Shown: in pieces, positions 1-9,995 of the stretch
How the letters are laid out: each line of letters starts with the position of its first letter
Position numbering within the stretch: position 1 is the stretch's first letter
From: Silene latifolia
Taxonomy: Eukaryota > Streptophyta > Magnoliopsida > Caryophyllales > Caryophyllaceae
Direction: 5' to 3'
Length of the DNA stretch: 64,000 nucleotides
Assembly: GCF_048544455.1 (NCBI RefSeq)
Contig: NC_133534.1
Location: 34,844,217 to 34,908,216, forward strand
Notes under the pieces: model-generated
What the model was told of the DNA's origin: nothing
Seen by the model: the letters and a program-made list of their open reading frames with translations, nothing else
Databases searched by the model: none
Translations under genes and position numbers: made by a program

Positions 1-258
1 TAGACCATATCTAAATGGATATAGATAGAGACAAACCCACCCTGGACGGATGGCATCAGCTTTCTGACCCGGTTCAGGGATGGCTATCTCAACCCCATCA
101 CCAAGGCAGAGCATACCCTTGATTAGGGGAATATCGGCGGGAGTCAGGGCAGAGTCACAGTCGTGGGGGTGAGTGAAAAGATTTTGCAAAGGAAAGACGG
201 GGTCTGGATTCCGATCAGAAGGTGTGGAGGTCAAAGAGGAGTGTCGGGTTTTTTCCAT
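1..258 (-). CDS. Antisense ORF of a Tat-type gypsy element (partial, runs off the left edge)
   Basis: Reading the minus strand from an ATG at 258 (context CCATGG) gives 86 open codons to the window edge. The N-terminal half is rich in Ser, Thr and Pro. The last residues include a PGWVCLYLYPFRYGL block, which resembles the start of the plant 'putative gypsy type transposase' domain (PF04195-like) as I remember it. Tat-lineage retrotransposons are known to carry such an extra ORF in antisense orientation between integrase and the 3' LTR. That fits the + strand polypurine tract and LTR that follow at 598-613. Function unknown; it is a retroelement passenger gene. The family assignment is by eye. 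Confidence 0.55.
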   Translation of the reverse strand, partial: MEKTRHSSLTSTPSDRNPDPVFPLQNLFTHPHDCDSALTPADIPLIKGMLCLGDGVEIAIPEPGQKADAIRPGWVCLYLYPFRYGL

Positions 259-612
259 GGTGGAAAAGAGAAAAGAAAAATTAAGGAAAGAAGAGAAGGG
301 AGAAATACGTGGTGAAGTGGACAACAAGGATGATGCAGGGTAGCCGGCGAGGAAATAGAGAAGGGAGAGTGAGGATTTGGGAGAGGGAGAGTTTTATGGG
401 GAAAATGATTTTGTGATTAATGAAGTGAAGAAGGGAGTTGGGGTTATAAAGAAGGAGAGAGAGGGGGGGCGCGAGAAATGAGGAGGTGGGCGGCAGCATA
501 ATGATGAGTGCATGGGAGGGAGTGTAAATGACGGCTTAGGGTTTTTTTTTAATTCAACTAAATTCCTTGTTCGACACCTTAAGACGTACCTCGCAAGGAA
601 TTGGGGGCAAAC
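259..612 (+). other. Non-coding 3' internal region of the Tat-type element, with polypurine tract
   Basis: No supported gene. The stretch is purine-rich (GGAAAG, GAGAAGGG) and ends in a polypurine tract at about 598-612 (GGAATTGGGGGCAAAC), directly before the LTR start TGTTTGGG. Short open frames here are chance frames in low-complexity sequence. Confidence 0.5.
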
Positions 613-809
613 TGTTTGGGTCAAAATTTATATAATGACCTAACTGGGTGAGCCCACTTGGTAAGTGATTAAAGTAATGGGCCATCAAGAGGGAATAAAA
701 GAAGGGGAGCCCACGGTTGGGAGCAAGATTATTGTAAGGTAAATGGGCTAGGGAGCGTGTGAATAGAATCAAGTCCCACTGGAAGGAAGGGTCCGTGTTT
801 TGGAAAGAA

Positions 810-864
810 GTCAGGGAGAAGTTAGGGAGACGTTAGGGAGACGTCAGGGAGATAGCAGGGAGAC
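810..864 (+). repeat. Five 11-bp tandem repeats in the LTR U3
   Basis: Five consecutive 11-mers of consensus GTTAGGGAGAC (start positions 810, 821, 832, 843, 854) lie about 80 bp upstream of the LTR TATA box. Units differ by 0-3 bases. The position suggests U3 enhancer-type repeats (inference). Confidence 0.8.
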
Positions 865-943
865 GGCGCGATTATGGAAAGAGTTATTATGGAAGTTGTA
901 TTCCTTTCCATAACATGGTAGGATACACTTAGGGTTTTTACCC

Positions 944-951
944 TATAAATA
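944..951 (+). promoter_or_regulatory. TATA box of the Tat-type LTR
   Basis: CCCTATAAATAGCC, a good plant TATA box inside an LTR and downstream of the U3 repeats. Transcription of the element would start about 30 bp downstream. Confidence 0.6.
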
Positions 952-1240
952 GCCAAGGAAGCAATCAAATAAGGACATTCAAGATCTCACACACACAATA
1001 CCTCGTGCTTGCTAACTTTACATTTCATCTCAATTGTATTCATCCTCTCATTAAAAGCTAGTACAATATTTGGCAGGGTACCGTCCCTCCCGCGGTTGTT
1101 CCCACATTGGGTTTTCCGCATCACCAAATCTTATGTGTCAATTTATGTTTCGTGCTTTATTTCCTTATATAAATACTAAATACAAAACAAACAATCAAAC
1201 AACCAACGAGTAAGACCGCATTGACCTAATACAATTAACC

Positions 1241-1332
1241 TGGTAAAAATCACCTAAACATACTTTGGCACGGAAACCATATCAAAAGTAACTAAGGGGA
1301 GACATATAACTGTATATAAATATGACTCATCA
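1241..1332 (-). mobile_element. Truncated 3' LTR of the Athila-like element
   Basis: The sequence ending ATGACTCATCA at 1,332 matches the outer end of the 5' LTR at about 11,115-11,185. Only about 65-90 bp are recognisable; the rest is lost where it meets the Tat LTR. The adjacent minus-strand tract GGTTTGGGAGAGTT (1,333-1,346) is the polypurine tract. Confidence 0.65.
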
Positions 1333-3263
1333 AACTCTCCCAAACCATCTCTTTGCTTGTCCCCAAGCAAAGCATCACACAATACAAAAGGCAATAATAC
1401 AAATGGCGAATACATAACTCAGAGCTAACGTTGATGCACATACAAATCTCGAGGTATCCATATCTATAACAAAGTAATGACCAAGGTGTACCAATAAAAT
1501 AAATTCAAAGGCATGGGTAATAGAAAACGCAACTCAAGTCTCATGTCACCGTCCTATAGAAAAATATCAAATACCTTTCGAACTTGCAAGACAAATTAGT
1601 CTGATTCTCACGGATTTACTCATGCACTCATAAGGGGTAATTTATATGTAAGATATAAAGAATAAAGACACTCACTCAACTTATAAAACATGCATGCATT
1701 CTAATGTGATAGAAATTTCTCCAACTAACTAATACACATTTACAATATAGACAAAACTACATCTATCAAGGACAATAAGGTGGCAAATGGGCAAATAATG
1801 GTTTGTGACAAGGCACGTATGAAGTACTGTATGGATGTGTGAGTCTAAGACGGTAGTCGCAACGCTAAAACCAAAACCAAATATATGATAATAAGCAGCA
1901 TAAATTAACCCAACTAGAGCAATTATCTCAACTTTGACAACACATGAGAGGCTATGAATTACTCTCCAAAAATGCATTAGACTCTAGTAACCAACCTTCT
2001 ATTCCCTTAAAAAATGACTATAAAGCACTTTTTTTTCTTTTCTTCTTTTCTTTTCCTTCAATTTTTTCGATTTTCTTTTTTTTCCTTTTTTTTCCCTTTT
2101 GCTTCATTTTTTTCTTCCTTTTCCAACATAAGAGATACAACACAATTGCTAATAAATTTTACTTCACCCACAAATTACAATAATAGTCCCCATCCAAACC
2201 ATAGTAGAAAAATAGACATGATAAACAAGCAACTGCGACTGTCCCAATAAGGTAGGCAAATTCTAGGATTGTAGCTAATAGAAGTAGGATATGAAACGGC
2301 TACAAGGGTTCAAACAAGCTAAACAAAAGGTAATGTAAGGCTTATTTGAACGGTAAGAACCGCCTATCCTCATGTACTTCATCCTACGAATGCGTAAAAA
2401 TTAAGAAACTAATGTCAAACTTATACAGTTTAATATTACATTTTACACAAGGAGAACCACACTTGAGCCTAATTGTCAATGAGACCAGTTTATTGATGTT
2501 CCTGGCCTAGGAAGCTCTATAGACCTCAGAATTTAAGTAGTTTATCAACATAATTTTGTCAAATCTAATTAGCATAAGGCATGTCAAATACGGTCAAGAC
2601 TTGGGTTATGAGCTTTGTTTTCATAAATAACGGGTCAAAAGAATGTACATGGATAACTAAATTGGGATTCAAATGCAAAAACAATGCAATTTAATATCAT
2701 TGGTTTTTAATTCACCAAGACTCGACCTAAAAAAAAGGAAAAACATGTTTTTGGATTTTAAAATTTTTAATTTCTATGGTATTTTTGTTTTCAAATGCAC
2801 ACAACATAATATAAAAGCACACAACTGAAATAAATCACACAACATAATTAAAGCCACCTCACCCAAACCTAAATGTCACGGTGTCCTCATTATGATGCCT
2901 ACAACATAGCAATCACAAATATATCACCAGCAACTTAAATGACACATCTAACAAAAGGAATGGGAAATAACTAGAGATAATACAATCAAAGTACATACAA
3001 GGAAAGAGAATATCAGGAAAAAGCTTAGGAGTTCCCCCAAACTGGCTGCAAAAATAGGGGAGAATGACCAACCGCGCAATTCCATCATCATCTGGCTATG
3101 TTCCAGCGCCAAGATCCACGACACTCGATCGAGTTCACCAACACTCGATCGAGTACAAGCCCGGCTAGCAATTCGTGCACTTAAAGACAAATGTCATTCA
3201 AGGCACAATCAATACAACTTAAAGCGCGGAAAAGTAAATCAAAAAGTAATGCATGTGCCAGTG
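1333..3263 (-). other. Long non-coding 3' internal region of the Athila-like element
   Basis: About 1.9 kb with no coding signal. It contains a hairpin-like GCTTGTCCCCAAGC near 1,357, a pyrimidine-rich tract at 2,030-2,120 and a pair of 12-bp palindromes at 3,123 and 3,143. In an autonomous relative, pol would lie in this interval. Confidence 0.55.
3123..3154. repeat. Palindrome array A (2 units)
   Basis: Two perfect ACTCGATCGAGT palindromes start at 3,123 and 3,143, exactly 20 bp apart, with unrelated spacers. They lie in the non-coding part of the Athila-like element. Confidence 0.95.
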
Positions 3264-4631
3264 CTACACACAGACATAAGTAGCACCAATAAAAAGTATA
3301 AGCAATGAATAAAGTTCAGGCTCATTAAACTTAAAATCTAATATAAAATATGAGCAAGTATGCTCATCACTCTTCAAGTAATCATCAGTAGGAAGGAAAT
3401 GGGTTGCTTCATCCGTCATAGGAGCTTCCTCAAAAACTTTGACGGGCTCCTCTCGAAAAATCTCGGCCTCCAAGGCATCCAGCTCAGCTTCCAAATTAAC
3501 ATCTTCATCAAAGCTGTAAACCGGCTCAGGATGAGGCTCATCTTCATAAATCAACCTCTCTATCTCATCCACCTCCTCGCTCCAAGAATTCCTGGCCAAA
3601 CTATAGACAGGGCAACCATTAATAGGGGGATCAACAACATTAAGCATAAAACATGAAGCTACTGAATGTGGATGCTTTAAAGCGTTATCAAGAACAAAAA
3701 ATTTAATAGTATCATCCCCGACCCTTAGTGTTAGACTATCATCCCTAACATCTATGAGTGCTCCCGCAGTGTGAAGAAATAACGGTCTAGCAATAATAAT
3801 AGGTACTTGGGAGTCTTCAGCCATATCCATTACAATAAAATCAACTAGAATAAAATACTTCCCTACTCTAACTGGCACATCTTCTAAGACACCCATAGGG
3901 CTCTTTAAAGACCTGTCAGCCATCTGCAGGGTCATATTAGTAACACGGAGTTAACCCATATTTAACTTTTTGCATACAGAATACGGAATGATACTAACAC
4001 TAGCTCCTAAATCGCAAAAGGTTTTATCTACGGCTATACTACGAATATGACAAGGAATAGAAAAACTCCCTGGATCCTTTAGCGTTGGTGGTGAGTTGTC
4101 TTGCAATGCGGCTGCACACTCCTGAGTGAATGCCACCGTCTCAACTTCATCAAAAGACCGCTTCTTTGATAAGACCTCCTTCAAAAACTTACCATACGTC
4201 GGCACTTGAGTTACTAATTCAATAAACACCATACTTACTTGAATATTCTTTACTACCTCCATGAACCTCCCGAACTGTTGTTTAAGCTTAGATTTTTGTT
4301 GTCGATGTGGAAAAGGTAGTTTAATTTTAATAGGCTCGGCTTCTTTTACTTTATCGTGGTTTTTCGAAACATCGGCTCCACTCAGGGGGGTTACTCGATC
4401 GAGTCTAGGGGTCACTCGATCGAGTACTCTATTTTTTTTTTCCAATGTCGTAGCTGAAAGACGAGGATTAGCAACATCTGGGGAGTGTACTCGATCAAGT
4501 TCCTGACCACTTGATCGAGTACACAACGGTTTCCTCGTTGTTCCGTCATTTTTCTTACCTCGTGTTTTTTCCTTGCAATTTTTCTTCTCGACATCACTTA
4601 GCTCAAGATTACCCAATCCCTTAGGATGCAT
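3264..4631 (-). pseudogene. Gag C-terminal/protease region of Athila-like gypsy element, one nonsense codon
   Basis: One continuous minus-strand frame, broken by a single TAA at about 3,951-3,953. Upstream of the stop (4,631-3,954) are a Lys-rich linker, a gypsy gag-pro block (KLPFPHRQQ...; LSKKRSFDEVE; ALTQEC-like AFTQECAAAL) and the aspartic protease motif CDLGAS. Downstream, still in frame, comes the rest of the protease fold (MADRSLKSPMGVLEDVPV, VDFIVMDM) and an acidic tail with many Glu/Asp. Aspartic protease would cut Gag and Pol in the virus-like particle. The 4,390-4,520 part contains four 12-bp palindromes translated within the ORF as LDRV repeats. Reading one frame over more than 1.3 kb means the break is recent or suppressed. 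Confidence 0.8.
4393..4520. repeat. Palindrome array B (4 units) inside gag-pro coding sequence
   Basis: Units start at 4,393, 4,414, 4,489 and 4,509 (spacings 21, 75, 20). Two are perfect ACTCGATCGAGT; two differ at one position (ACTCGATCAAGT, ACTTGATCGAGT). The array is translated in the open minus-strand frame. Confidence 0.9.
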
Positions 4632-4724
4632 ATAAGGGACCTCATCTTCATCAATGGGTCCGGACTTTGATAAGTAGTGTCGCTCCTCAGTGAAATAGCA
4701 TTAACTTGTTCATGTGCTTGTTAC

Positions 4725-5117
4725 CTAAAGGATCGGAGGAAGATTGACCGGCTGTTTTGAAGGATTTTGAACCGCCAATTGAGCAAATTGAGTGTCTAGC
4801 ATCTTGTTATGAGTTATAAGTTCAGAAATTTGAGCCGTTTGCTTTTGTTGAATTAGCAAACTCTGTTGCAACAAAGTTTTCATCTCTGCCATATCGTTAC
4901 TAGGGGCTTGTTGAGGAGGTTGAATCTGCTGAAAACCTCCTTGATTTTGTCGAATAAAATTCCCTTGTGGTTGATTACCACGATTTTGGGGAATAATATA
5001 GGCATTCTGCTGCGGGGCTTGATTGAATACATTCTGATCTCTTTCAAAGAACAAGTTAGAATAAAGAGTACCTTGCTTGAATGACTGAAAAGCATAAACA
5101 TGTTCAATTGTACTCAT
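4725..5117 (-). pseudogene. Gag C-terminal segment (Gln/Asn-rich) of the Athila-like element
   Basis: A minus-strand open frame of 130 codons, rich in Gln, Asn and Pro, with a probable coiled-coil stretch (MAEMKTLLQQSLLIQQKQ) near its middle. It precedes the protease block and is separated from it by about 90 bp with a stop. Such Q/N-rich, helical tails are usual between gag core and protease in Athila-type elements. It is a fragment: the gag core is on the far side of the solo LTRs (8,982-9,874). Confidence 0.6.
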
Positions 5118-5527
5118 ACATCTGGCCGCAGTGTGGCCATCAATCCCACATCTTTCAGTCTTTCACAGAACACTTCTTGTTGAACCATGACATCAACTGT
5201 TTGCTGTTTTTCCAAGGACTGAGATGTTTTTAATTTGGTTATCTAAGCAGTTAAAGCCTCTAGCTGTGTCGTAACCACTGATATCGTCGTTTCAGTACCA
5301 AAAATAAATACCTAGATACTACTAACAGAAGTCAGCGGTAAGTAGGGTCGATCTCCACAAGGAGGCGATCACTATCTACTTGTCTATTCGGTCTGTCTAT
5401 GGTCACTAATGGGGTTTTGAATTGTTTAACTAAATTAATGAGATTAAAAAGGAATAAGAGAAATTACCATAAGAAAGAGGAAACTAGGATGTCGGTTCAT
5501 CAATGAACGCCAATTAATTGCAGTTAA

Positions 5528-7905
5528 TGTAATACCCCGTATTTTTATATAATTAATTAAATGGATATTATTATTAAATATTATTTATTATACATTTTAT
5601 ATCCCTAATTAAGTCGGGTAGATTGTTGGGTCGATAATTATGTTAAGTTATTTTATTTAACTCGCGTTGTATCGATACAAGTTAATTGAGACGGGTTTAT
5701 ATAGGATTCGAAATGTGAGCTAATCAGTTGAGCTGGCCCAATATCTGTCCAACCCATTTAACCCTAAGCCCAACTAAACACTAACCCTAACCCTAACCCT
5801 AAACCTAATAGCACCCCTAATCCCTCAACAGCCAACCCGCCTCCCTCCTCTCATTCACTCAACCCGCCTCCCCTCTTTTCATCAACTCCAACTTCAACCC
5901 TCACGCAAAACGAGAGAGAGAGAGAGAGCAGGAGTGGTGACGGCACTGCAAAGAAGAGCTAGGGGTGTTTGGCGACGACCTAGGGTGGCCCTGGTGGCTG
6001 TTTTGGTGGCGGTAAAGGTAAGAACTCAACCCCTTGTTCCTCTGTTTTGTATTTATGTCGTGGGTGTTGGTTGTAGTTTCGTGTCTTAAGGAGGGGATAT
6101 GGGTGGTTGGTGTCGGGGTATTGGTAATGGGTGGTCTGAGTCGCCCCTTTTGGTGGTGGTTAGGTGGGTGTTAGGCGGTGGAAATGGCGGCAGGGGGCTG
6201 TGTCGACAGAGACTTTCAGACGGGTTTATAATATGGGTTTTCAGGCAGTTTACACGACTATGTTGGGGTGGCACCACCGTGGACTCGGGGGAGGTCGAAA
6301 TGGTGGTGCCATGACGTCTGGGTTCACGGGTTGACGGAGAGCAGGACAGTGGTGAGTTGGCAGGTGGTGGTTGTTAGTTGCGGTGGTGGTAAAGGGAGAA
6401 AATGGGACGGTGGTGAGGCACGGCTTTGAACCAGGCCAAAAGACGGCCATGGTTGGGCTCGCCGGCGGCAGTCGACCCCAGTGGGGGTGGCCGTTGGTGG
6501 CTGGGGCAGAGTGGGGGTTTGGTCAGGTGGTTGTCACGGTGGTGAGGTGGTGCGTGGGGTTGTGTGAGTGAGTGTGAAGGGACGGTGGTTGTGGACGGGT
6601 TGTATTTGTTTTGAAACGAGTTTTTATTAATTTAAATCGTTACAATTCGTAATGAGTCGTATTCTTAATTAATTAATTTAGTTCCGAGTTATTTAATTAA
6701 AATGTTTAAAGACGGGTTTTAAGTCGGGTTGTTGAATTGTTTTATGTTTGATTCGGGTTTTCTTAAAACGTTTAATTCGTTTAATATTTTATTATCACAT
6801 TAGTTATTTAATTTAATTTCCGAGTTGATTAAAATAATTAGAGATGGATTTTGAGTCGGGATTAGTTAAAGTGGAAGTTACTATATCGGGAAAGTTTCTA
6901 TTTTGGGGAGATTTCTATATTTAGTAGTTAGTAATTATAAATATTATAATTGTTCTAGGTGACGGATTCGTGAAGGATCGGTAATCAAATGCATTGCTTT
7001 GTTTTCTGGACTGCTTAACTGCTTAATTGGATTTGCTGGCATTTGAGGTAGGGAAATACATTTGACTTCTTATCGTGTGATTGAATTGTGTTGACTTGTT
7101 TGTGTTTCATATGACCAAATTGTGAACGTGACTTGATTCGTGGTTGTTAGTTACGCTATGATACGGTTGACTGTATTGTTCGTGTTGAGTGTACTATCAC
7201 AACATTTGGTAGCTGGCATGATTGCATTCATTGATATACATATTGTATTGCATTGATTACTGTTGAGCATTCATATGCATTGGAGCTGGAGGATGTTGAG
7301 GTGATATGGTGTGGTGATGATGATGTTGTGATAAGGCCCAGGCGGGTTCTGTAGGACCTGCCCTGGATAACCTCAGCTGTGGAGCTGGTATATCGACGAC
7401 GGTCGATTGATATAGTCTACCGGGGATCGGTATGGCTGGGCGTGCCGGGGATGTGTGTGATGGAGTTGTGATGGAGATGGGGGTGACGGAGGAGCATGCA
7501 TATCATATTTTATTGTTTCTTTGTTTTCCCTACTCAGCTTCGCGGCTGACCCTGTGTATTCGTGAACACCTGTGATGAACCATAATGGGGAGCAGATTTG
7601 ACAGGTACTAAAGATTAGCTGACTTGGGAGCTATGGGATGCGTGAGGACTTGGCCAATCTACCTAGAAGTCTAGACCACATAGAAGATTTTATCACTTAA
7701 TTTATTTCCCGCTGCGAGTTGTATTTATCTTATATTGAGTTTAGTTGGATAATTTGTAATAAACATGAAATCGTTAAGTTTTAATTTAAAGTACTTTGGT
7801 ATTGTTGTACTTTGTTATTCACTACCTCGGGAAACCGAGATGGTAACAGTCCGGTTTATTAGGGAATGCCTTGCTAAAGGCTCCTTCATAAACTGGGGTG
7901 TTACA
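5528..7905 (+). mobile_element. Gypsy (probably chromovirus-type) solo LTR nested in the Athila-like solo LTR
   Basis: Starts TGTAATACCCC and ends GGGGTGTTACA (inverted termini TGTAAyACCCC). Perfect 5-bp target duplication GTTAA at 5,523-5,527 and 7,906-7,910. Length 2,378 bp. The 3' end shares CCGAGATGGTAAC and GGGTGTTACA with the LTR ending at 49,165. No coding sequence is supported; the open frames in the G-rich part (6,086-6,571) are chance frames. Confidence 0.85.
5776..5812 (+). repeat. Short interstitial telomere-type repeat
   Basis: Three to four copies of CCCTAA/CTAACC follow each other (ACTAACCCTAACCCTAACC and on), with degenerate copies on both sides. They lie inside the solo LTR, so they are not a chromosome end. 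Confidence 0.75.
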
Positions 7906-8491
7906 GTTAAGGTCACATATTAGTCGATGTGTCGGTCTAAGGGGCAATGAATATCTCCTTCCGGTCTCAATTCGCCCTAAAATACTATTAGCTTAGCTTC
8001 CGCCCTCACTAAAGCATTCTATTGTTCACTGCGGGTCTCACCCCTTCCAACCTTCCGGTCCAGGTCAAGGCTTAAAAAAATTAAAAAGGCTAATTGCATC
8101 GATTCAATCAGCAAGATACAATTAAAGCAGCGATTAACAACATAGACAAAAACAACAACGACAATCTGCAAACTAATTGGCAATTAACGTCGGTTCATTG
8201 ACCCCCGTAATCCTAGCAGGGAGAAATTAGCTAGACATGATGAAGGAAAGAACAGAAATAAAGGGAAGAGAAATAAACATTAAATAAGAGAAAAGAGTAA
8301 GAAAGAATTACAGAGTAAGATCCGGGAAAAGAGCATAGAAAAGTATTCAACAGTAGAACCGAAGAAAAGTTAGGTGTATGAGGTGATGGGGTTTACAAAT
8401 GACGTCTCTCGTTCCTATTTATAAGAAATAGGATTTTTATTTGACCTAATAATGAAATAATATTAAGAAAAGCCCGAGCCCATAGCAAACC

Positions 8492-8678
8492 ACTCGATCG
8501 AGTGATTTGAAACCACTCGATCGAGCAAAATTAAGCTCAAACCACTCGATCGACCAATATAATTACTCGATCGAGTAACCATTAAAATGAAACCATTCGA
8601 TCGAGTAAGGAAAGCACTCGATCGAGGTCTTCTACCATTCAAAAGCATTCGATCGACCAGAAAACCACTCAATCGATT
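8492..8678. repeat. Palindrome array C (8 units, alternating spacing)
   Basis: Eight ACTCGATCGAGT-type units start at 8,492, 8,515, 8,544, 8,565, 8,595, 8,616, 8,647 and 8,667. The spacings 23, 29, 21, 30, 21, 31, 20 alternate, so every second unit recurs at 50-52 bp. Two units are perfect; the others mostly keep one half-site intact. The array lies about 300-490 bp from the LTR start. Confidence 0.95.
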
Positions 8679-8981
8679 CACTTTGACTTCAGCAGCTCAT
8701 AACTTCGTTAGTTTCAGTTTCGACTTGTCTTTTTAGCTCCCGAAGTGGCTTCACGCATCCCAAGATAGCTACATTTCCGCTCCAAAATCACTTTTCCTCT
8801 AAATGCATGCAAAACGGACGGTAAAAGGCTTGATTTCACTACTTTTTGGTCCATTCCTGCAAATAGAACAAAACGAACCAAAGTAGCATATTCGGGGCAT
8901 TTCGTAGCATAAAACTACGATAATAGCATAGAAATACGTGCATAAAAAGTCCTAAAAAGACTATATAAAATGCACGTATCA

Positions 8982-9874
8982 ACCACATTATCCGATCCAC
9001 CCCCTCTTGTACTACCTCTGAAGTTACCATACTTAGCAGTATGGGTAGGTATATGATCGATCATCTTCCATAAAATATCATCATTGGTATTATCCTGGAA
9101 TCTCCCATTAGCTGAAGAATCAAGTAAAGCTCGATGATATCATTCAACCCATTGTAAAACTGGTTGCAAAGAAACCACTTCTGAAAACCATGATGAGGAA
9201 CTAAACGAACTAGTCTCTTGAAGCGAACCCATGCCTCATTCAAATCTTCAGTAGGACTTTGTTTGAAGCTGCTAATTTGACCTCTCCAGGTGTTGGTCTT
9301 TTGCGGCGGAAAGTATATCTTGTAGAATGAAAGAGCTAAAGTATTCCAGTAATTAAACCCATGATCCTCCATATCTAAGTCACGGAGCCATTTGCCTCCC
9401 CCCCCCCCCCATATCGCAAGGAAAAAGGAAAGAGAACCTGCTTCACCTGATCTTGACTTACTCCAGCAATCAGTGGAATGGAGCAACAATAATCAGTAAA
9501 CTTCTCCATATGCTTGGCAGGATCCTCATTAGCTCCTCCCCCAAACAAGTTTCACTCACTAGATTGATGTAAGATGGACGAATCTAAAAAGTGCCCTTAT
9601 CAGTAGTAGGAAGCTTGAATCCCTTAGGGATAGAAGCCAAAGTAGGCTCGGAATAGCCTGCTAAAGTAGGCATATTTATTGGATCTGTGGCAGAAATTAG
9701 CTTGTCCTCTTCTAAGGACTGATCTTCTGCAAATGTAAAAAGCTCGTAATATGCGTCAAGTGTACTCAAGTCTTCCACCTGACTAATTTCTCTCTGAAAA
9801 TTCCGTCTGTACCAAAAAGTCCTCTCTAGTTCAGGATCAAAAGGTATAATCCCCGACCTGTTAGATCTGGGCAT
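8982..9874 (-). pseudogene. Gag N-terminal and core region of the Athila-like element (broken)
   Basis: The likely gag start is the ATG at 9,874 (MPRSNRSGI). The first about 97 codons end at an in-frame TAG near 9,584. After a disrupted stretch with a C-rich run (9,399-9,410), the gag core is open again from about 9,420 to 9,061, with WLRDLDMEDHGFNYWNTL, SFYKIYFPP and FKQSPTEDLNEAW, typical of the Retrotrans_gag domain of Athila/Tat elements. The 3' side runs into the solo LTR at 8,981. Gag would form the virus-like particle; this copy cannot make it. Confidence 0.75.
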
Positions 9875-9973
9875 ACACAGAACTAACAAGAAAAATATCA
9901 AACTGTCTCAAGGAACTGATGCTCCCAGAGATAAAAGACAAAAATAAACAAAAACAAACAAAAAATCGTTGCC

Positions 9974-9991
9974 TCCCCGGCAACGGCGCCA
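9974..9991 (-). other. Primer-binding site (tRNA-Asp type)
   Basis: The minus strand reads TGGCGCCGTTGCCGGGGA, complementary to the 3' end of plant tRNA-Asp, four bases inside the LTR end. It fixes the element's orientation. Confidence 0.8.
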
Positions 9992-9995
9992 AATT

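Larger units (their letters stand above)
613..1160 (+). mobile_element. 3' LTR of Tat-type Ty3/gypsy element
   Basis: The LTR starts with TG directly after the polypurine tract. It holds an 11-bp repeat (810-864), a TATA box (TATAAATA near 944) and a U5-like tail ending in the 'CATCACCAAATCTTATGTGTCA' type of sequence. The right end is not exact, since the partner LTR lies outside the window; 1,140-1,190 is plausible. Orientation is +. Confidence 0.55.
5279..8981 (-). mobile_element. Athila-like solo LTR (minus strand), interrupted by a second solo LTR
   Basis: The ends are TGATATCG...CACGTATCA (inverted TGATA/TATCA). The element is flanked by the direct repeat ACCAC at 5,274-5,278 and 8,982-8,986. 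Without the inner insertion it is about 1.3 kb. The left part (AGCGGTAAGTAGGGTCGATCTCCAC) resembles the 5' LTR at 9,996-11,185 (GCGGTAAGAAGGGTCGAATCCAC), so it belongs to a related family. It inserted into gag of the host element. Confidence 0.85.

Noticed and set aside
5776-5812. A chromosome end
   Set aside because: Only three to four units, inside a solo LTR with intact target duplications.
6086-6571. Overlapping open frames on both strands in a G-rich stretch
   Set aside because: They come from stop-poor GGTGG repeats in a solo LTR; no domain.
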